In this document: positions 1 through 6,027 of the stretch, in pieces
Layout of the letters: each line of letters begins with the position of its first letter
Position numbering within the stretch: the first letter of the stretch is position 1
Assembly (NCBI GenBank): GCA_016926135.1
Contig: JAFGPH010000196.1
Span: 1-9,011 of the forward strand
Length of the DNA: 9,011 nt
Origin: Deltaproteobacteria bacterium
Lineage (GTDB): Bacteria > Desulfobacterota > DSM-4660 > Desulfatiglandales > HGW-15
Direction: 5' to 3'
Made by a program: the position numbers and the translations under genes
Notes under the pieces: generated by a model
Told to the model about the DNA's origin: nothing
The model's database searches: none
What the model saw: only the letters and a program-made list of their open reading frames with translations

Positions 1-449
1 TGCTTCCCCGTCATGCTCTCTATGGTCACCCGGATGATGCACGTTCTTGCCAGCTTCTCTTCCCTGTATGGGTATGGCGTAGCGGCCCCGCACTGGGTTA
101 TGATGACATCCAGGGCGTTGCCTTTGGCCTCAGGCTCCGTGATCAACTCGGCCCTTCCGAAGCCGATGACGCTGCGGTATTTAAATGTCCAGTCGCAGGG
201 CATCTCCGCCCTGACCATTTCATGGTCCACATCGACCTCAAAGCAGACGCGGTTGTTCTTCCGGAGCATCTCAATCTTCTTCCCTTCACGGGCCCCGTGA
301 AAATACAGAACCCGGTCCCTGTAACCGAAATTGAGGGGCACAATGTAGGGCTCGTCATCCACGGACAGGGCCAGCCTGCAGACCATGGCCCTTCGGAGGA
401 TGCCCTCCAGGGCCGCTTCGTCTTGAATCTCCCGCTCTTTCCTTCTCAT
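1..449 (-). CDS. Pyridoxamine 5'-phosphate oxidase-like FMN-binding protein (NimA-like), 3' end cut off
   Basis: Reading the minus strand from the ATG at 449 gives 149 residues open to the window edge, so the C-terminus is missing; family members run roughly 150-165 residues, so little is lost. The protein starts MRRKEREIQD and shows the family pattern: an N-terminal helix with ILRR, a RLALSVDDEPYIVPLNFGY strand pair (res. 25-43), LYFHGAREGKK (48-58), NNRVCFEVD (65-73) and YRSVIGFGRAELI (91-103). This matches the split-barrel flavoproteins of the Pyridox_ox_2/NimA group, small cytosolic proteins that bind FMN or a related cofactor; some Nim members are linked to nitroimidazole resistance. The real substrate is unknown. 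The histidine in LYFHGA sits where NimA proteins keep a conserved His. The start is set by GGAGG 10 nt upstream of ATG; a second GGAGG directly abuts the ATG. The gene is divergent from the DUF1846 gene. Family call firm, function open. Confidence 0.88.
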   Translation of the reverse strand, partial: MRRKEREIQDEAALEGILRRAMVCRLALSVDDEPYIVPLNFGYRDRVLYFHGAREGKKIEMLRKNNRVCFEVDVDHEMVRAEMPCDWTFKYRSVIGFGRAELITEPEAKGNALDVIITQCGAATPYPYREEKLARTCIIRVTIESMTGK

Positions 450-471
450 CCTCCACGGACCTCCGAGCTTT

Positions 472-501
472 TCACCCCCTGTTCCACCTCTCCGACCCCA
501 T
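472..501 (-). CDS. Possible 9-codon leader ORF upstream of the NimA-like gene
   Basis: On the minus strand AAAGGAGGGG lies just upstream of an ATG at 501 that opens MGSERWNRG and stops with TGA at 472-474, 22 nt before the NimA-like start codon and in a different frame. The Shine-Dalgarno match is stronger than the one in front of the NimA-like gene. It could be a leader peptide or translational coupler. It could equally be chance in a G-rich leader, since nothing but the ribosome-binding site and the position supports it. Confidence 0.2.
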   Translation of the reverse strand: MGSERWNRG

Positions 502-538
502 GCTTCCCCTCCTTTGGGGGCTTTCCCCCGGAGACAGC

Positions 539-567
539 ATAGTAACCCGCAGGGGACGAACCTGCAA
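539..567 (-). promoter_or_regulatory. Candidate sigma70-type promoter for the NimA-like gene
   Basis: On the minus strand TTGCAG (562-567) is followed after exactly 17 nt by TACTAT (539-544). The -10 matches the consensus at 4 of 6 positions and the -35 only at 3 of 6. The predicted transcript would begin near 532 and carry a leader of roughly 80 nt with a GGGGG-AAAG-CCCCC hairpin and the possible 9-codon ORF. Spacing is good, matches are modest. Confidence 0.35.
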
Positions 568-573
568 GGGTTT

Positions 574-593
574 GGAGCCCGAAGGCAGGCTCC
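574..593. repeat. Inverted repeat GGAGCC/GGCTCC between the divergent promoters
   Basis: GGAGCC (574-579) and GGCTCC (588-593) form a perfect 6-bp dyad around an 8-nt centre. It sits almost midway between the two candidate -35 elements (562-567 minus, 596-601 plus). A second small dyad, GCAGG (549-553) with CCTGC (561-565), overlaps the minus-strand promoter. Either could be a regulator site or an RNA hairpin. There is no U-tract, so it is not an intrinsic terminator, and short dyads are frequent in GC-rich DNA. Confidence 0.3.
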
Positions 594-595
594 TG

Positions 596-624
596 TTGAA
601 ATATGCGGCGTGGTGGCGTATGGT
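596..624 (+). promoter_or_regulatory. Candidate sigma70-type promoter for the DUF1846 gene
   Basis: TTGAAA (596-601, 5 of 6 consensus positions) is separated by exactly 17 nt from TATGGT (619-624, 4 of 6). Transcription would start near 631, leaving a leader of about 33 nt before the ATG at 664 with AAGGAGGG as ribosome-binding site. This is the best promoter match in the divergent intergenic region. Confidence 0.45.
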
Positions 625-663
625 TGGCAGACTTCCAGGGTCAACAAGGAGGGAGCACGAAGA

Positions 664-2181
664 ATGGCAGGACAGACGGCTTTTGACAACGAAGGGTATA
701 TCCGGGAGCAGACGGCGGAGATCCTGGAGAGGGTGGAGAGGTTCAACAACAAGCTCTACCTGGAGTTCGGGGGTAAGCTCCTGTATGACTACCACGCGGC
801 CCGGGTTCTGCCGGGATACGACCCGAACGTGAAGATGCGGCTTCTCCAGCAGCTCAAGGACAAGGCGGACCTTCTCCTCTGTATCTATGCCGGGGACATC
901 GAAAGAAAGAAGATCCGGGCGGACTTCGGCATCACCTATGACTCGGACGCCCTCAAGTTGATTGACGACCTGAGGGACTGGGGCATCTCCGTGCTCGGCG
1001 TGGTGATCACCCGCTTTGACCAGCAGCCGGCGGCGGTGGTCTTCAAAAACAAGCTGGAGCGAAGGCAGATCCGGGTATACACCCACCGCTTCACCAAAGG
1101 CTATCCTACGGATGTGGAGACTATTGTCAGTGACGAAGGGTACGGCGCCAACGAATACATCGAGACGCAAAAGCCCCTTGTCGTCGTGACCGGGCCGGGC
1201 CCCGGAAGCGGAAAGCTCGCCACATCCCTGTCTCAGCTCTACCACGACTACCGGCGGGGCATTCAATCGGGATATGCCAAGTTCGAAACCTTCCCGATCT
1301 GGAGCCTGCCCATCAAACACCCGGTCAACGTCGCCTACGAGGCGGCGACAGCAGACATCAAGGACTTCAACATCATCGACCCCTTTCACCTGGAGGCCTA
1401 CGACCGAAAGGCCGTGAACTACAATCGCGACGTGGAGATCTTTCCTGTTCTGAAAAGGATCCTCGAGAAGATCACGGGGGGGGAGTCGTTCTACAAGTCT
1501 CCCACGGACATGGGGGTGAACCGGGCCGGTTTCGCCATTACCCGTGATGAAGCGACCAGGGAGGCGGCCCTACAGGAAATCATCCGGAGGTACTTCAGGT
1601 ACCGCTGTGAGTATGTCATGGGGTTCACGGACAAGGAAACCGCACAGAGGGTGGAACTCTTCATCAAGGACTTTCACCTCCAGGCCGAGTACCGATCCGT
1701 GGTTGACCCGGCCCGTCGGGCGGCCGAGGAGGCCCAGAAGCAGGAAAAGGGAAGCGAGGGCATTTACTGTGGGGCGGCGATCTGCCTGAGAGACGGTACC
1801 ATCGTGACCGGAAACAACTCGCCCCTCATGCACGCGGCCTCCAGCGTCGTCATTCACGCCATCAAGCACCTGGCGGGCATCCCCGGTCAGATCAAGCTGC
1901 TGCCTCCCTACGTGACGGATTCCGTGAGACGGCTCAAGACGGAAATCATGAACGAAAAGAACATCAGCCTGGACCTGGAAGAGACCCTCATTGCCATCAG
2001 CATAGCGGCCACGACCAATTCCGCGGCCCAGATCGCACTGGAGAAACTGAAGGAGCTTGAAGGGTGCGAGGCCCACTTGACCCACATGCCCACACCCGGT
2101 GACGAGGCCGGGATGAGACGCCTGGGAATCAACCTCACGAGCGACCCGAACTTCGCCACCAAGAACCTGTTCATCAACTGA
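664..2181 (+). CDS. DUF1846/UPF0371 family protein, function unassigned
   Basis: This 505-residue protein is full-length for the DUF1846 (UPF0371) family. Recognisable family segments include the N-terminal [11 protein letters not shown] (res. 6-16), [22 protein letters not shown] (30-51), [23 protein letters not shown] (71-93), a central [20 protein letters not shown] (170-189), the [22 protein letters not shown] stretch (210-231), a [10 protein letters not shown] motif (283-292) and a C-terminal alpha/beta region ending [14 protein letters not shown]. The GPGPGSGK element resembles a P-loop but lacks the usual Ser/Thr after the Lys, so nucleotide binding is only a possibility. No signal peptide or membrane segment is visible; the protein is probably cytosolic. 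ATG at 664 is chosen over an upstream in-frame ATG at 514 because AAGGAGGG precedes it at good spacing and because the extra 50 residues would run through the promoter region and resemble nothing in the family. It is monocistronic, divergent from the NimA-like gene, and overlaps the chemoreceptor gene by 8 nt at the 3' end. No reaction is known to me for this family. Confidence 0.93.
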   Translation: MAGQTAFDNEGYIREQTAEILERVERFNNKLYLEFGGKLLYDYHAARVLPGYDPNVKMRLLQQLKDKADLLLCIYAGDIERKKIRADFGITYDSDALKLIDDLRDWGISVLGVVITRFDQQPAAVVFKNKLERRQIRVYTHRFTKGYPTDVETIVSDEGYGANEYIETQKPLVVVTGPGPGSGKLATSLSQLYHDYRRGIQSGYAKFETFPIWSLPIKHPVNVAYEAATADIKDFNIIDPFHLEAYDRKAVNYNRDVEIFPVLKRILEKITGGESFYKSPTDMGVNRAGFAITRDEATREAALQEIIRRYFRYRCEYVMGFTDKETAQRVELFIKDFHLQAEYRSVVDPARRAAEEAQKQEKGSEGIYCGAAICLRDGTIVTGNNSPLMHAASSVVIHAIKHLAGIPGQIKLLPPYVTDSVRRLKTEIMNEKNISLDLEETLIAISIAATTNSAAQIALEKLKELEGCEAHLTHMPTPGDEAGMRRLGINLTSDPNFATKNLFIN

Positions 2182-3853
2182 CTCTCTCCTCAGAACGTCC
2201 ACCTACGAGGGCGTACAACTCGTCCACCATGCCCTTGATCTGTTCGGCCTGCGCATTCATCTCTTCGGAAGCGCTGGCGGATTCCTCAGCACTGGCGGCA
2301 TTGTCCTGGACCACCTTGTCCATCTCGGCCACGGCTTTGCTCAGATGCTCGATGCCTTGGGCCTGTTCCGTGGACGCAGCCGCGATCTCGGCCAGTAGTT
2401 CACCGACCCTGCCGGTACTCCGGGATACCTCCGAGAAGGCCTTGTTCGTTCTTACCATCAGATCAGACCCATCCTTCACCTTGTTCACCGTTCCGTCAAT
2501 GAGGTCTGCGGTGTTCCTTGCAGCCTCTGCTGCACGCATGGCCAGGGTCCTCACCTCGTTTGCAACCACGGCGAAACCGGCGCCCGCATCCCCGGCCCTC
2601 GCAGCCTCCACGGCTGCGTTCAGGGCCAGCAAATTGGTCTGGAACGAGATCTCGTCAATCGTCTTGATGATCTTGGATGTCTCCTCGCTGGCTTTGCGGA
2701 TGTCGCCCATGGATGTCGACATCTCATCCAGGGAGACGCTGGCTTTGTCAATGATCTCGCTGGCCGTCTTCATGAGCCCATCTGCCTGTTGAGCATTGTC
2801 GGCATTGTGTCTGATCATGGACGACATTTCCTCCAGGGACGACGAGGTTTCCTCAATGGCCGCAGCCTGCTGGGAGGCGCCCCCTGCCAGGGACTGGCTG
2901 GCGGAAGAGACCTGGGCTGAGGCGGAAGAGACCTGTTCCGCACCTTCGGTTAGCTTGTCGATGACCTGCTTGATCGGACGTGTGATACTGCGTCGCATGA
3001 AGATCACGGAACCGCTGAGGATGAACATCAGCATGGTCAGCATAACCGCGCCGACCCAGAGCATGAGTTTCCCAATATCCCTCTCCACTCCTTTCTTGAC
3101 GTCTTCAACCTCCCTTGTCATGTTCCCCAGCAAGGCCCTGGTGCTCTTGCCCAATTCAGCCCGCTTTGCGTTCACCATGGCTTCGATGTCATCGACATAG
3201 AGCCCCGTGCCCACAATCCATCCCCACTCCTTGAAGGCCTTCACAAAGGAGAGCTTGGGTTGGGGCCTGTCCGCTCCGTACTTGGGCCAGTAGTAATCCA
3301 CAAAGCCCTCGCCCTTCTCCTTGCACACTTTTACGAATTCCACAAAGAGCCTCTTTCCTTTCGGATCCTTGTGTTCGGAAAGGTCTGTGCCGTTCAGCTC
3401 CGGCTTGTAGGGATGCACGATCATCGTGGGATGCATGTCGTTGATCCAGAAGTAGTCCTGGTTTTCGGGACCATAGCGAAGTGCGGCAACGAATTGGGAT
3501 ATGCTCTCCTGGTGTTCCCGAAGGATGGCGTTTCGGACTTCTTGATCGAGTGTGTTGTCTTTGTCCAGGGATTTTGCATCCTGCAAGGCTTTCTCAATGA
3601 TACTCATGGTCGTCTGCACTTGAGACCTGATGTATTCCCTTTTTCTGAGGAGGAGATCTTCCCTGAAGATCTTCTCCTCGCTTTCGGCATCGGCCTGGAT
3701 TCTTTTGATGTTCTCCCTGCCCAACCTCTCGATCTGAGCAATAGCCTGATCCCCCGTCCGCCTGGTTTGCCAGGTGGCAATCAAACCGATCGTCACGGAA
3801 GAAAGAATCAGACCTACACTGACAAGGATCATGATTTTCGTGCCGAGTCTCAT
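2174..3853 (-). CDS. Methyl-accepting chemotaxis protein with periplasmic sCache_2 sensor
   Basis: This 559-residue chemoreceptor spans the inner membrane: TM1 at about 7-28, a periplasmic ligand domain at 29-262, TM2 at 263-286. The periplasmic part carries the sCache_2 signature [20 protein letters not shown] (132-151), LNGTDLS (153-159), [11 protein letters not shown] (181-191) and [17 protein letters not shown] (207-223). Some characterised sCache_2 receptors bind small carboxylates; the ligand here is unknown. The cytoplasmic hairpin tip is canonical, [20 protein letters not shown] (401-420) followed by [13 protein letters not shown] (426-438), which docks CheA and CheW. Gln/Glu-rich helices before ([10 protein letters not shown], 334-343) and after ([11 protein letters not shown], 522-532) look like methylation helices. 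Only a short HAMP-like start ([11 protein letters not shown], 291-301) follows TM2, and no WxxF-type CheR tether ends the protein (GGRSEERVS). The start has GGGAGGTG 10 nt upstream. The regulator gene ends 75 nt upstream on the same strand, so co-transcription is possible. Confidence 0.95.
   Translation of the reverse strand: MRLGTKIMILVSVGLILSSVTIGLIATWQTRRTGDQAIAQIERLGRENIKRIQADAESEEKIFREDLLLRKREYIRSQVQTTMSIIEKALQDAKSLDKDNTLDQEVRNAILREHQESISQFVAALRYGPENQDYFWINDMHPTMIVHPYKPELNGTDLSEHKDPKGKRLFVEFVKVCKEKGEGFVDYYWPKYGADRPQPKLSFVKAFKEWGWIVGTGLYVDDIEAMVNAKRAELGKSTRALLGNMTREVEDVKKGVERDIGKLMLWVGAVMLTMLMFILSGSVIFMRRSITRPIKQVIDKLTEGAEQVSSASAQVSSASQSLAGGASQQAAAIEETSSSLEEMSSMIRHNADNAQQADGLMKTASEIIDKASVSLDEMSTSMGDIRKASEETSKIIKTIDEISFQTNLLALNAAVEAARAGDAGAGFAVVANEVRTLAMRAAEAARNTADLIDGTVNKVKDGSDLMVRTNKAFSEVSRSTGRVGELLAEIAAASTEQAQGIEHLSKAVAEMDKVVQDNAASAEESASASEEMNAQAEQIKGMVDELYALVGGRSEERVS
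2900..2935 (-). repeat. 21-nt period internal repeat in the chemoreceptor gene (heptad duplication)
   Basis: An identical 15-nt block, GGCGGAAGAGACCTG on the plus strand, occurs at 2900-2914 and again at 2921-2935, a period of exactly 21 nt. In the protein this is VSSASAQ followed by VSSASQS (res. 308-321), two successive heptads just after the membrane-proximal helix. It looks like a one-heptad tandem duplication that keeps the coiled-coil register. The nucleotide identity suggests it is fairly recent or locally gene-converted. Confidence 0.6.
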
Positions 3854-3928
3854 TTTCGTTCACCTCCCGGGCTTTTCGCCCTTTTCGAACATCTCCTTTG
3901 TTCCGGTTCTCCCCATGGAGCGGGGTTT

Positions 3929-4672
3929 TCATTCCCCAGCGGCCGGTTCTCCAAGGATGAGAAAAGCCCCTTTGGGGTCATTCAACGGGAACATCGTGAC
4001 GGAGGCCTCTACCCTGCCGTGATTGCTTTCCTTGATGGGGACACGGTAGGATCTCGGCAGACTGGGGTCGTCTACCATGCGTCTTTTGGCATGGGAAATT
4101 GCAGTGGGCAGGAACTCGGGGTCGATAACCTCTTCGAGCCCCTTTCCAATGTCGCCTGCATCGCTCAAACCGCAGAGATCCAACATCTTCTGGTTCGCCG
4201 CGTAGATGAAAAAATCCCCGTACACAGCCGCCGGCAGGTCTATCTGGTGTATAAACTGGATCCTGGGCAGGTACGTCTCCACATAGTAACGGCACCTGCG
4301 GCAGTCATGGCCGCTGCAGATGGCCGGGTTATACCGTTTGACAGTGAAACAGATTTCCAGGCGGTTCATTTGGACCGGGCAACTCGGGCAGCCCCGATCC
4401 CGGATCGTCCTCTGAAAGAACTCCCAGCAGGGTTGGACAGGCCTGAAATGTGGAAGCGTGGGCGGTTCGTCTTGGGACCGCAGTCGGTCTGGGATTCCGT
4501 ATCCGGATGACTCCAGATAGAACAGGAGATCCTCTTTCGGGACTTCGTAATTCCTGCCCCTGCGTTTCGCGGGAAGCTTACCGGAGCGGATCCAGTATCG
4601 CACCGTGCTGTGGCCCACCCCGCAGATGGATGCGATTTCTGCCGCGGACAGATTCTCCACCATATTTTCCAT
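3929..4672 (-). CDS. One-component regulator: excisionase/MerR-type HTH, cysteine cluster, PAS-like domain
   Basis: This 247-residue cytosolic protein starts with an HTH_17/MerR-like DNA-binding domain (res. 7-55: LSAAEIASICGVGHSTVRYW, then IRSGKLPAKRRGRNYEVPKE DLL). A proline-rich linker follows, then a cysteine-rich segment with C82 in PCWEFFQ, C95-x2-C98, C108 in EICF, C119, and C124-x2-C127 in CSGHDCRRCRYY. The layout recalls the CW-type cysteine modules (CWE...CP..C...CW...C...C..C) attached to sensory proteins in Desulfobacterota, and suggests a zinc or iron-sulfur site. Residues about 146-240 look like a PAS fold (DLPAAVYGDFFIYAANQKML ... RVEASVTMFPLNDPKGAFLIL). I infer a metal- or redox-responsive, ligand-sensing transcription regulator; the target is unknown. 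TAGGAGG lies 6 nt before ATG, fixing the start. The chemoreceptor follows 75 nt downstream and two inverted repeats lie 68-93 nt upstream. HTH call firm, PAS and metal site moderate. Confidence 0.82.
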   Translation of the reverse strand: MENMVENLSAAEIASICGVGHSTVRYWIRSGKLPAKRRGRNYEVPKEDLLFYLESSGYGIPDRLRSQDEPPTLPHFRPVQPCWEFFQRTIRDRGCPSCPVQMNRLEICFTVKRYNPAICSGHDCRRCRYYVETYLPRIQFIHQIDLPAAVYGDFFIYAANQKMLDLCGLSDAGDIGKGLEEVIDPEFLPTAISHAKRRMVDDPSLPRSYRVPIKESNHGRVEASVTMFPLNDPKGAFLILGEPAAGE

Positions 4673-4712
4673 CGCTAACCTCCTACTCGCTTATCGGCAT
4701 TTCAGGCAAACA

Positions 4713-4740
4713 AGTTTACACGTAACGCAATGATCGCCAA
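4713..4740 (-). promoter_or_regulatory. Candidate promoter of the HTH-Cys-PAS regulator gene
   Basis: On the minus strand TTGGCG (4735-4740) and TAAACT (4713-4718) are separated by 16 nt, each matching the sigma70 consensus at 4 of 6 positions. The leader would be about 35 nt, ending in TAGGAGG before the ATG at 4672. The inverted repeats at 4740-4765 touch the -35, as expected for a regulatory site. The region lies inside the small DUF2889-like ORF, and the regulator could also be reached by read-through from the ABC operon. Confidence 0.3.
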
Positions 4741-4765
4741 GGTTATGCCCATATAACCTATATGG
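4740..4765. promoter_or_regulatory. Two overlapping inverted repeats, possible operator
   Basis: Two perfect 7-bp dyads share a half-site. On the plus strand AGGTTAT (4740-4746) pairs with ATAACCT (4753-4759) over a 6-nt centre, and CCATATA (4749-4755) pairs with TATATGG (4759-4765) over a 3-nt centre. The arms are AT-rich in a GC-rich neighbourhood. They lie directly upstream of the candidate -35 for the regulator gene, where an HTH protein might bind its own promoter. As RNA they would form mutually exclusive hairpins. Confidence 0.4.
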
Positions 4766-4939
4766 TGCAAAGGGCTTGCCGGACCCAACCAGCCGCTCAT
4801 CCTTGAGCCGGCCATCAACCATCAGGCGACCATCCTTCATCGCATAGGTGCAGACAGTCAGTTGCCGCTCGTGAATCGGAGGAGGATGAATTCGATCCTT
4901 GAGTTCATGCGTCATCATCTTTTTCGCATGTGAGGGTAT

Positions 4940-6019
4940 TTATAGGACAGGACACTTGACGCGAAGGCCTTTGTGAAACACGTGGATTCTGAAAGGATTG
5001 ACGTGGAGGAAGATGTCTTCTCCCGTTGCTGGCATCGTCTCCTTTGAGGCCCTCACGGTGATCTCCCGGCCGCCCACCCTGGCGTGGACATAGTTCTCGG
5101 CGCCCACATCGCTGATCATCTCCACCACCGCCCGGAGCGCACCCCGAGCCTGCGGGACAATCTTCATATCCTCGGGTCGGATGCCCGCCTCGACAACCTC
5201 GCCTTCGTACTCCCCCGGGACATGGGGCAATTCCAGGGATAACCCGGGCCCCGAGAAGGACAGCCTTCCCTCCTGCCTGCTCACGGTTCCCTGGAAGAGG
5301 TTCATGGCAGGAGACCCGATGAAGGTGGCCACAAAGGTGTCGGCCGGTCGCTGGTAGATGCTCTTCGGGCTGCCCGTCTGATGCACCCGGCCCTCCCTCA
5401 TGACCACGACCTGATCGCCGAGGGTCATGGCCTCCACCTGGTCGTGGGTCACGTAGACCATGGTACTGCGCATCTGTCGGTGGAGTCTCTTCAACTCCAG
5501 CCTGAGGCCTGCCCTCAGGCGGGCATCCAGGTTGCTCAAAGGCTCATCCAGCAGGAAGATCCTGGGACGGCGTACGATGGCACGGCCCATGGCCACCCTC
5601 TGCCGCTGCCCCCCGGAGAGCTGGCTCGGTTTCCTCTCCAGGAGGTCCTCGATGCCGAGAAGGCGGGCGGTTTCCATGATCCTCCGCTCGATTTCCGGCG
5701 CCGCGACCTTCCGCATACGAAGCCCGAAGGCCAGGTTTTGGGCCACGCTCATGTGGGGGTAGAGGGCATAACTCTGAAACACCATGGCCACGTCCCTTTC
5801 CCTCGGGTTCAGTGGATCCACGGGTTGATGGTCGAGTTCCACCGTGCCCTCGTCCTGAAGGATCAGGCCGGCCACGATATGTAGAAGCGTGCTCTTCCCG
5901 CAGCCGGAAGGTCCCAGCAGCACGCAGAACTCGCCGTCCGCCACGTGGAGATCCACCCGGGACAGGGCTTGCACGCGCCGGAAAGCCTTGCTGATCTTTT
6001 TCAGGGTCAGAGAAGCCAT
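4940..6019 (-). CDS. Sugar ABC importer ATP-binding protein (MalK/UgpC/MsmX type)
   Basis: This 359-residue protein is the ATPase that powers the importer on the cytoplasmic face of the membrane. All nucleotide-binding motifs are intact: Walker A GPSGCGKST (36-44), Q-loop VFQSYALYPHM (80-90, Q82), signature LSGGQRQRVAMGRA (134-147), Walker B IFLLDEP (154-160), D-loop SNLDA (162-166) and switch histidine in VTHDQVEAMTLGD (190-202, H192). The stretch RPADTFVATFIGSPAMN marks the MalK/UgpC/MsmK subgroup, and a C-terminal regulatory OB/TOBE part (res. ~240-359, with GIRPEDMKIV) follows. Length is usual for the group. It is last in the operon, 8 nt after the second permease stop, with AAGGA directly before the ATG. 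Many ATPases of this subgroup serve several sugar porters, so specificity cannot be read from it. Confidence 0.96.
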   Translation of the reverse strand: MASLTLKKISKAFRRVQALSRVDLHVADGEFCVLLGPSGCGKSTLLHIVAGLILQDEGTVELDHQPVDPLNPRERDVAMVFQSYALYPHMSVAQNLAFGLRMRKVAAPEIERRIMETARLLGIEDLLERKPSQLSGGQRQRVAMGRAIVRRPRIFLLDEPLSNLDARLRAGLRLELKRLHRQMRSTMVYVTHDQVEAMTLGDQVVVMREGRVHQTGSPKSIYQRPADTFVATFIGSPAMNLFQGTVSRQEGRLSFSGPGLSLELPHVPGEYEGEVVEAGIRPEDMKIVPQARGALRAVVEMISDVGAENYVHARVGGREITVRASKETMPATGEDIFLHVNPFRIHVFHKGLRVKCPVL

Positions 6020-6027
6020 TCCTTATC

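Larger units (their letters stand above)
4691..4918 (-). pseudogene. Small ORF resembling a truncated DUF2889 protein with a Cys-rich tail
   Basis: This 75-codon ORF lies 21 nt after the ABC ATPase gene and 18 nt before the regulator gene. Residues about 11-45 (HPPPIHERQLTVCTYAMKDG followed by RLMVDGRLKDER) match, from memory, the N-terminal pattern of DUF2889 proteins: H-x-R, then a TYA..DG..l.v.G.L.DeR strand pair. Full DUF2889 proteins are around 150 residues or longer and later carry a conserved GC.H-type segment, which is absent here. After about residue 45 the resemblance fades, codons become more AT-rich, and the ORF ends in C64-x2-C67-x3-C71-x2-C74. No good Shine-Dalgarno precedes the paired ATG codons at 4918 and 4915. 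The simplest reading is a decayed remnant overlapping regulatory DNA for the next gene. The alternative is a real small cysteine-rich protein. Similarity rests on pattern memory only. Confidence 0.4.

Noticed and set aside
574..593. Dyad in the divergent region read as an intrinsic terminator
   Set aside because: No U-run on either strand and no gene ends nearby that would need it.
514..663. N-terminal 50-codon extension of the DUF1846 protein
   Set aside because: The extension passes through the candidate promoter, has no family similarity, and the ATG at 664 has a clear AAGGAGGG ribosome-binding site.
472..1389. 305-codon open frame on the minus strand opposite the DUF1846 gene
   Set aside because: It is antisense to a well-recognised family protein, has no recognisable domain, and is explained by GC-rich codon bias keeping the opposite frame open.
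1570..2202. 210-codon minus-strand frame over the end of the DUF1846 gene
   Set aside because: Shadow frame of the coding sequence on the plus strand, no recognisable motifs.
3869..3881. GGGC-TTTTC-GCCC hairpin between the regulator and chemoreceptor genes, as a terminator
   Set aside because: Only a 4-bp stem, followed on the minus strand by the ribosome-binding site rather than a U-tract.
3260..4510. 416-codon plus-strand frame antisense to the chemoreceptor and regulator genes
   Set aside because: It runs across two real genes and their intergenic gap, lacks domain similarity, and both opposing proteins have unmistakable family motifs.
5381..5884. 167-codon plus-strand His-rich frame opposite the ABC ATPase
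   Set aside because: Its composition (many His, Gly, Pro) is typical of a shadow of a GC-rich coding strand; the ATPase on the minus strand is intact.
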